Origin: an uncultured Lachnospiraceae bacterium
GTDB taxonomy: Bacteria > Bacillota > Clostridia > Lachnospirales > Lachnospiraceae
Reading direction: 5' to 3'
Assembly: GCA_910587155.1 (NCBI GenBank)
Contig: CAJULA010000006.1
Span: forward strand, 74,263-138,262
Length of the DNA stretch: 64,000 nucleotides
Both the position numbers and the translations under genes were made by a program. Numbering within the stretch: position 1 is the first letter of the stretch; every line of letters begins with the position of its first letter. Below the pieces are notes generated by a model that was given only the letters and a program-made list of their open reading frames with translations, did no database searches and was not told the origin of the DNA. Positions 60,033 through 64,000 of the stretch are shown piece after piece.

Positions 60033-61718
60033 ATGAAAATGAAAAAAGCAATGAACAAGTCACTGTTGACATTTATTCTGAACGGCGTCTCGATACTGGC
60101 GTTGCTGTTTATGGTATATTCGCTGATTGCGTTCGGCAGTTCCAGAATGCGGTTGAATAAAGCCAATGAAGAGCGGTTCGTGCTCACTTACAATGCCAAC
60201 CGCTTTATGAACGGTTCGGCGTATCTGACAAATGAGGTGCGGGCTTTTGCGGCAACCGGTTTGCAGGAGCACTATGACAATTACTGGAATGAGGTCAATA
60301 CGCTGAAAAACCGTGATCAGGGCGTGGCCGCCATGCAGGAGATCGGCATCACGGAAAGAGAGCAGGAAATGATTGATGAGATGGCGGCGATTTCCAATGC
60401 ACTGGTGCCGCTTGAAGAAGAGGCGATGGAGCAGGTAAAGGCAGGGGATCAGGCCGCGGCGGTCAGTTATGTCTATGGGCCGGAATATGCCGAAGCCATC
60501 GGTCAGATATCCGGGCTGAAGGAACAGTTCCTTGACGCGCTGGATGTGCGCACGGCCAATGAAGTGGAGGAGCTGCAGCAGGAGGCGGTGCGGATCGAGA
60601 CGATGATGTTTATCGCACTGGTGGCAGTGGGAATCGTACTCGTCCTGAATATGGTCATTGTCAGATGGCAGATTCTGCGTCCGGTGATCAGGATCAGAGA
60701 CCAGATGAGAGAGATCGCGAAAGGCAATCTTTCCGCAGAATTTTCCATGCAGCCCGATACTTCCGAGATCGGTATGCTGGTAGACTCCATCCATGAGACG
60801 AAACAGGAACTGAAGCGGTATATTGAAGATATCAATACGAAGCTGTCTCAGATGGCGGAGGGGAATATGAACCTCTCCATTGGGAATGACTATATAGGGG
60901 ATTTTGGTCCGATTCAGGGCGCGATGCGGCAGATACTGACCAGTCTCAATGATGCGCTTTTCGCAATCAACCGTACGGCAGCTCAGGTTTCCGGAGAATC
61001 CGAGCGTATGGCGGCCAATGCGGAGATGCTTTCTCACGGTACCGTGGAGCAGGCATCTGCCGTGGAGGAGCTTTCCTCCAGCATACAGGAGATCTCACAG
61101 CAGGTGAACCGGACTTCGCAGGAGGCGGATAAGGCACATGAATCGTCCAACGGCGCCATGGGAGCACTGATGCTCTGCAATGAAAAGATGGAGGCGCTGA
61201 CAGCGGCGATAGAGGATATCTCCCAATCCTCCCGTCAGATTGGCGGAATCATCAAGACAATTGAAGATATTTCCTTCCAGACCAATCTGCTGGCCCTTAA
61301 TGCGGCAGTGGAGGCGGCCCGGGCCGGTGAAGCGGGAAAAGGGTTTGCCGTGGTGGCGGATGAGGTTCAGAGCCTGGCAAATAAGAGTTCTGAATCTGCA
61401 CAGGATATTACGGAACTGATCGAGAATTCCATCCGGCAGGTGCAGTATGGGACTTCTCTTTCCGCGGATACGACGCAGGCGCTGATGGCAGTTGTGGAGG
61501 GTGGCAAGCGATCCACGGAGATCATTGAGCGGATCGCGGAATCGGCCATGCAGCAGGCGCAGTCCCTCAAACAGCTGACGCAGGGCATGGAACAGATCAG
61601 TGAAGTGGTACAGACTAACGCAGCAACCTCCGAGGAACTGGCTTCTTCTGCCAGGGAACTGGAGAATGAGGCGGGAGAACTGAAGGAATCCGTACAGAGA
61701 TTCCGGCTTCGGAGATAG
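60033..61718 (+). CDS. Methyl-accepting chemotaxis protein
   Basis: 561 residues: membrane segment (about 10-32), extracellular four-helix sensor (about 33-190), second membrane segment (MFIALVAVGIVLVLNMVIV), HAMP domain (ILRPVIRIRDQMREIAKGNL), and a signalling domain whose tip reads ISFQTNLLALNAAVEAARAG and GKGFAVVADEVQSLA. Methylation-site helices flank the tip. It relays ligand binding to CheA/CheW and flagellar motors, implying a motile species or an alternative output. No che genes are nearby; single receptor genes are usual in these genomes. GGAGGGC precedes the ATG. Confidence 0.95.
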   Translation: MKMKKAMNKSLLTFILNGVSILALLFMVYSLIAFGSSRMRLNKANEERFVLTYNANRFMNGSAYLTNEVRAFAATGLQEHYDNYWNEVNTLKNRDQGVAAMQEIGITEREQEMIDEMAAISNALVPLEEEAMEQVKAGDQAAAVSYVYGPEYAEAIGQISGLKEQFLDALDVRTANEVEELQQEAVRIETMMFIALVAVGIVLVLNMVIVRWQILRPVIRIRDQMREIAKGNLSAEFSMQPDTSEIGMLVDSIHETKQELKRYIEDINTKLSQMAEGNMNLSIGNDYIGDFGPIQGAMRQILTSLNDALFAINRTAAQVSGESERMAANAEMLSHGTVEQASAVEELSSSIQEISQQVNRTSQEADKAHESSNGAMGALMLCNEKMEALTAAIEDISQSSRQIGGIIKTIEDISFQTNLLALNAAVEAARAGEAGKGFAVVADEVQSLANKSSESAQDITELIENSIRQVQYGTSLSADTTQALMAVVEGGKRSTEIIERIAESAMQQAQSLKQLTQGMEQISEVVQTNAATSEELASSARELENEAGELKESVQRFRLRR

Positions 61719-61749
61719 ACGTAAAAGACTGGATAAAAGGGTTTGAACA

Positions 61750-63528
61750 ATGGAGTGGTATGACAGTTTGAGTAAAGAAGTCTCCTATGCGCTGCGGCAT
61801 GCGCCATGGGAGTATGATCTGCAGATGGATGAAGAAGGATGGGTGTTAGTCGGCCAGCTTGTGGCCGCGCTGAGAAAAAGGGAGAAATGGGCACATATTT
61901 CTGAGTCGGATCTGCAGCAGATGTTGGATCTGTCAATAAAGAAGCGTTTTGAGATGCGAGGGGGAAGGATCCGGGCGTTTTACGGACATTCCATACCTAT
62001 GAAAATAGAAAAAGAAGCCGCTGTGCCGCCGGATATCCTGTATCATGGCACAGCCAGAAGGTTTCTTGCCACAATCCGGGCACAGGGGCTTGTACCGGGA
62101 GAACGGCAATATGTCCATCTGTCTCAGGATGTGGAAACGGCTGAGAACGTAGGAAAGCGCCATGATGCCAGACCGGCCATGCTGGTAATAGATGCCAGGC
62201 AGGCGTGGGAGGATGGTGTGGAATTCTACCATGGGAACGAAAAAGTGTGGCTGGCAGAGCATGTGCCAGCCCGTTATATTCGGGAATTGCCGGATGAGAG
62301 CGGGCAGCAGAAGAAAAAACAGGGTAAAAGAAAACAGGATCAAGGACAGAGACGACATGCCATTGATTTTGATCAGGTTACGGACAGGCGGGGCACTCAC
62401 AGTCTGAAATGGAATGTGGAGACACACGAGCTTCCCATGTGGGTGGCGGATATGGACTTTCCGGCGCCCCGGGAGATCAGAGAGGCTCTGATCAGGCAGG
62501 CCGCGCAGGGGATTTACGGATATAATATCGTACCGGAAGAATGGTATCAGGCTTATATGGACTGGTGGGAGAAGCGGCACCATTTTGCGATCAGGAAGGA
62601 ATGGCTTCTGTTTTGCCACGGTGTGATGCCGGTTATTTCCGCTGCCGTACGGCAATTGACAGAGCCGGGAGACCAGGTGCTGGTGCTGACACCTGTCTAT
62701 AACGGATTTTTTTCCGTGATCCGGGGGAATGCCAGACAGGCGCTGGAAGCCCCGCTTGCGCGCAGCGGGGCAGAATATGTCATAGATTTTACCGCCCTGG
62801 AGGAAAAACTGGCAGACCCCCTGACAACCATGATGCTCCTCTGCAATCCCCATAATCCTGCGGGCAGGATATGGGAGCGGGAGACGCTGGAACGCATCGG
62901 TGAGCTTTGCAGCAGATATCAGGTGACTGTACTTTCCGATGAGATTCACTGTGACCTGACGGATCCGGGATGTGACTATACTCCCTATGCGTCTGTCTCT
63001 GCTTTGTGCCAAAACAGCATTACCTGTGTCGCACCCACGAAATCGTTTAATCTGGCGGGAATCCAGACAGCGGCAGTGATCATACCGGATGAGAACCTGC
63101 GCCGCAGGATTGCACATACACTGCAGACGGATGAGGCCGGAGAACCCAACACTTTTGCGCTGGAGGCGGCAGTCACGGCCTATACCAGAGGCGCACGCTG
63201 GCTGGATACACTGCGGGACTATCTCTATGAGAACAAATGCGCGGCTGACCGTTTCCTGGCCGCTGAAATCCCTGAGATAAAGATGATGCGGGGACGGGCC
63301 ACCTATCTTTTGTGGCTGGACTGCGGGGAACTGACAATACATGCAGGGGAATTCGCAGGTTTTCTGCGGGAGAGGACAGGTCTCTGGCTGTCAGATGGCG
63401 CTATGTTCGGCAAAGCCGGCGAGTCCTTCCTCAGAATGAATGTTGCCTGTCCGCGCAGCCTGCTGGAAGACGGACTGCGCCGTCTGGCAGATGGCGCAGA
63501 AGCGTGGAAGAAGCGTAACTCTCAATAG
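61750..63528 (+). CDS. Fusion: KptA/Tpt1 RNA 2'-phosphotransferase + PatB/MalY C-S lyase
   Basis: 592 residues in one open frame. Residues about 1-180 match KptA/Tpt1, the NAD-dependent enzyme that removes a 2'-phosphate from RNA: YALRHAPWE (Arg16-His17), MDEEGWVLVGQL, RIRAFYGHS, LYHGTARRFL, VHLSQDVETA and WLAEHVPARYI. A Lys/Gln-rich linker (about 181-203) leads to a complete PatB/MalY aminotransferase-fold lyase starting IDFDQVTDRRGTHSLKW and containing ELPMWVADMDFP, NPHNPAGR, DEIHCDL and PLP lysine Lys431 in APTKSFNLAG. No in-frame Met, GTG or TTG starts the second domain, so one polypeptide is expected unless a rare start is used. The lyase would cleave cystathionine or cysteine. Confidence 0.85.
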   Translation: MEWYDSLSKEVSYALRHAPWEYDLQMDEEGWVLVGQLVAALRKREKWAHISESDLQQMLDLSIKKRFEMRGGRIRAFYGHSIPMKIEKEAAVPPDILYHGTARRFLATIRAQGLVPGERQYVHLSQDVETAENVGKRHDARPAMLVIDARQAWEDGVEFYHGNEKVWLAEHVPARYIRELPDESGQQKKKQGKRKQDQGQRRHAIDFDQVTDRRGTHSLKWNVETHELPMWVADMDFPAPREIREALIRQAAQGIYGYNIVPEEWYQAYMDWWEKRHHFAIRKEWLLFCHGVMPVISAAVRQLTEPGDQVLVLTPVYNGFFSVIRGNARQALEAPLARSGAEYVIDFTALEEKLADPLTTMMLLCNPHNPAGRIWERETLERIGELCSRYQVTVLSDEIHCDLTDPGCDYTPYASVSALCQNSITCVAPTKSFNLAGIQTAAVIIPDENLRRRIAHTLQTDEAGEPNTFALEAAVTAYTRGARWLDTLRDYLYENKCAADRFLAAEIPEIKMMRGRATYLLWLDCGELTIHAGEFAGFLRERTGLWLSDGAMFGKAGESFLRMNVACPRSLLEDGLRRLADGAEAWKKRNSQ

Positions 63529-63986
63529 CCCAGGTGACGCAGCAGTCCGGTGCAGCCTTCTACAATATCGTCATAGGTTTCCTCGAAGTTTCCGGTATAC
63601 CAGGGGTCGGCGATGTCATCGCCGGCTCTGTCGGTATAATCCAGCAGCAGGGACAGCTTTCCGTCACGGTCGGGCCCGGTGATCCGCTCCATATTCCGCA
63701 GATTCCAGTGATCCATGCCGATCAGATAATCGTATTCCTCATAGTCCTTTCGGGTCATCTGCCGTGCATGTTTTCCTGCCGTGCTGATGCCTTCCCGTGC
63801 AAGGCGGCTGCGCGTTCCATGATGTACCGGATTCCCGATTTCCTCGGTGCTGGTGGCGGCAGAAGCGAGGAAAAAGTCATCGGCCGCGCCGGCTTTTTTA
63901 ACCATATCTTTCATGACGAATTCTGCCATGGGAGAACGGCAGATGTTGCCGTGGCATATAAATAATATTTTTATCATGGTTTCCAT
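63522..63986 (-). CDS. Low-molecular-weight protein-tyrosine phosphatase
   Basis: 154 residues. The P-loop CHGNICRSP (nucleophile Cys11, Arg17) lies at the very N-terminus, and the general-acid Asp is in IADPWYTG near residue 127; LIGMDHWNLRNM is also typical. It hydrolyses phosphotyrosine or arginine phosphate in the cytoplasm. ATG 63986 is taken; an ATG three codons later, about 11 bases from GGAG, is equally possible. It overlaps the end of the kptA-patB gene by 7 bases on the other strand. No tyrosine kinase or capsule gene is adjacent. Confidence 0.94.
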   Translation of the reverse strand: METMIKILFICHGNICRSPMAEFVMKDMVKKAGAADDFFLASAATSTEEIGNPVHHGTRSRLAREGISTAGKHARQMTRKDYEEYDYLIGMDHWNLRNMERITGPDRDGKLSLLLDYTDRAGDDIADPWYTGNFEETYDDIVEGCTGLLRHLGY

Positions 63987-64000
63987 ATCTCCTTATATCT

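Noticed and set aside
62192..62407. A separate start for the PatB domain at the ATG inside the linker (near 62357)
   Set aside because: That ATG is in a different frame from PatB and its ORF ends after a few dozen codons, so it cannot start the lyase.
61933..63342. 469-codon minus-strand frame inside the kptA-patB gene
   Set aside because: The plus-strand protein has intact catalytic motifs throughout; the minus frame does not resemble any protein.
1..64000. tRNA genes
   Set aside because: No stretch with the T-arm pattern GTTCGANNC together with an acceptor stem and CCA end was recognised by eye; a tRNA search program would be needed to be sure.

Overview
The window looks like a chromosomal segment of a spore-forming, anaerobic, gut-type Lachnospiraceae (Clostridia). 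The main signs are the conserved block rpsT, gpr, spoIIP, lepA, hemW, a sporulation sigma factor of the SigK type, strong AGGAGG ribosome sites with frequent TTG and GTG starts, vitamin uptake by ECF S-components (ThiT, BioY) instead of full synthesis, and many protein families typical of that group. No rRNA, tRNA, CRISPR array or intact transposon was recognised.

Left region (1-13.4 kb): sugar uptake and sensing. The end of an mmsA-mmsB type ABC transporter is followed by a small RelE/ParE-type toxin-antitoxin pair. Then comes a second complete sugar ABC system (lipoprotein binding protein, double ATPase, permease) and a sensory island: a second sugar-binding lipoprotein, a membrane histidine kinase, a LuxR-type response regulator and an orphan family-1 solute-binding protein, translated with tight spacing or overlaps. 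A PfkB-family sugar kinase with its own promoter ends the block. A GNAT acetyltransferase faces it. A family of dispersed palindromic repeats lies in the gaps.

Middle region (13.4-34.5 kb): gltB-gltD glutamate synthase, then debris (an N-terminally truncated AAA-ATPase/nuclease gene behind an apparently intact promoter, a KFDEKFDQ-repeat protein, an XRE regulator with an in-frame stop). After that is an exopolysaccharide/capsule locus (Wzz-like, priming sugar transferase, TupA-like protein, GT4, pyruvyl-transferase and F420-dehydrogenase-like fragments, polymerase-like protein, GT2 fragment, Wzx flippase, LCP protein). Three adjacent gene pairs in this locus look joined by internal deletions, one in frame (TupA with DUF362) and two out of frame.

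Right region (34.5-64 kb): mostly housekeeping and single-gene functions. These include Uma2 nuclease, secreted M14 carboxypeptidase, a divergent HD-GYP protein, thiT with a TPP riboswitch and terminator, a hypoxanthine-DNA glycosylase, a ferredoxin-ASKHA protein, a set of small unknown proteins, a MATE exporter, and bioB-bioY behind a promoter that overlaps a BirA box. There are also a decayed IS200 transposase next to an Rpn-type nuclease, deoD, a GGDEF protein, the sporulation/translation block, a chemotaxis receptor, a KptA RNA 2'-phosphotransferase fused to a PatB/MalY C-S lyase, and a low-molecular-weight phosphatase.

The observations I would follow first are the KptA-PatB fusion, the deletion/fusion series in the polysaccharide locus, the two-binding-protein sensory island, and the dispersed palindromic repeats.
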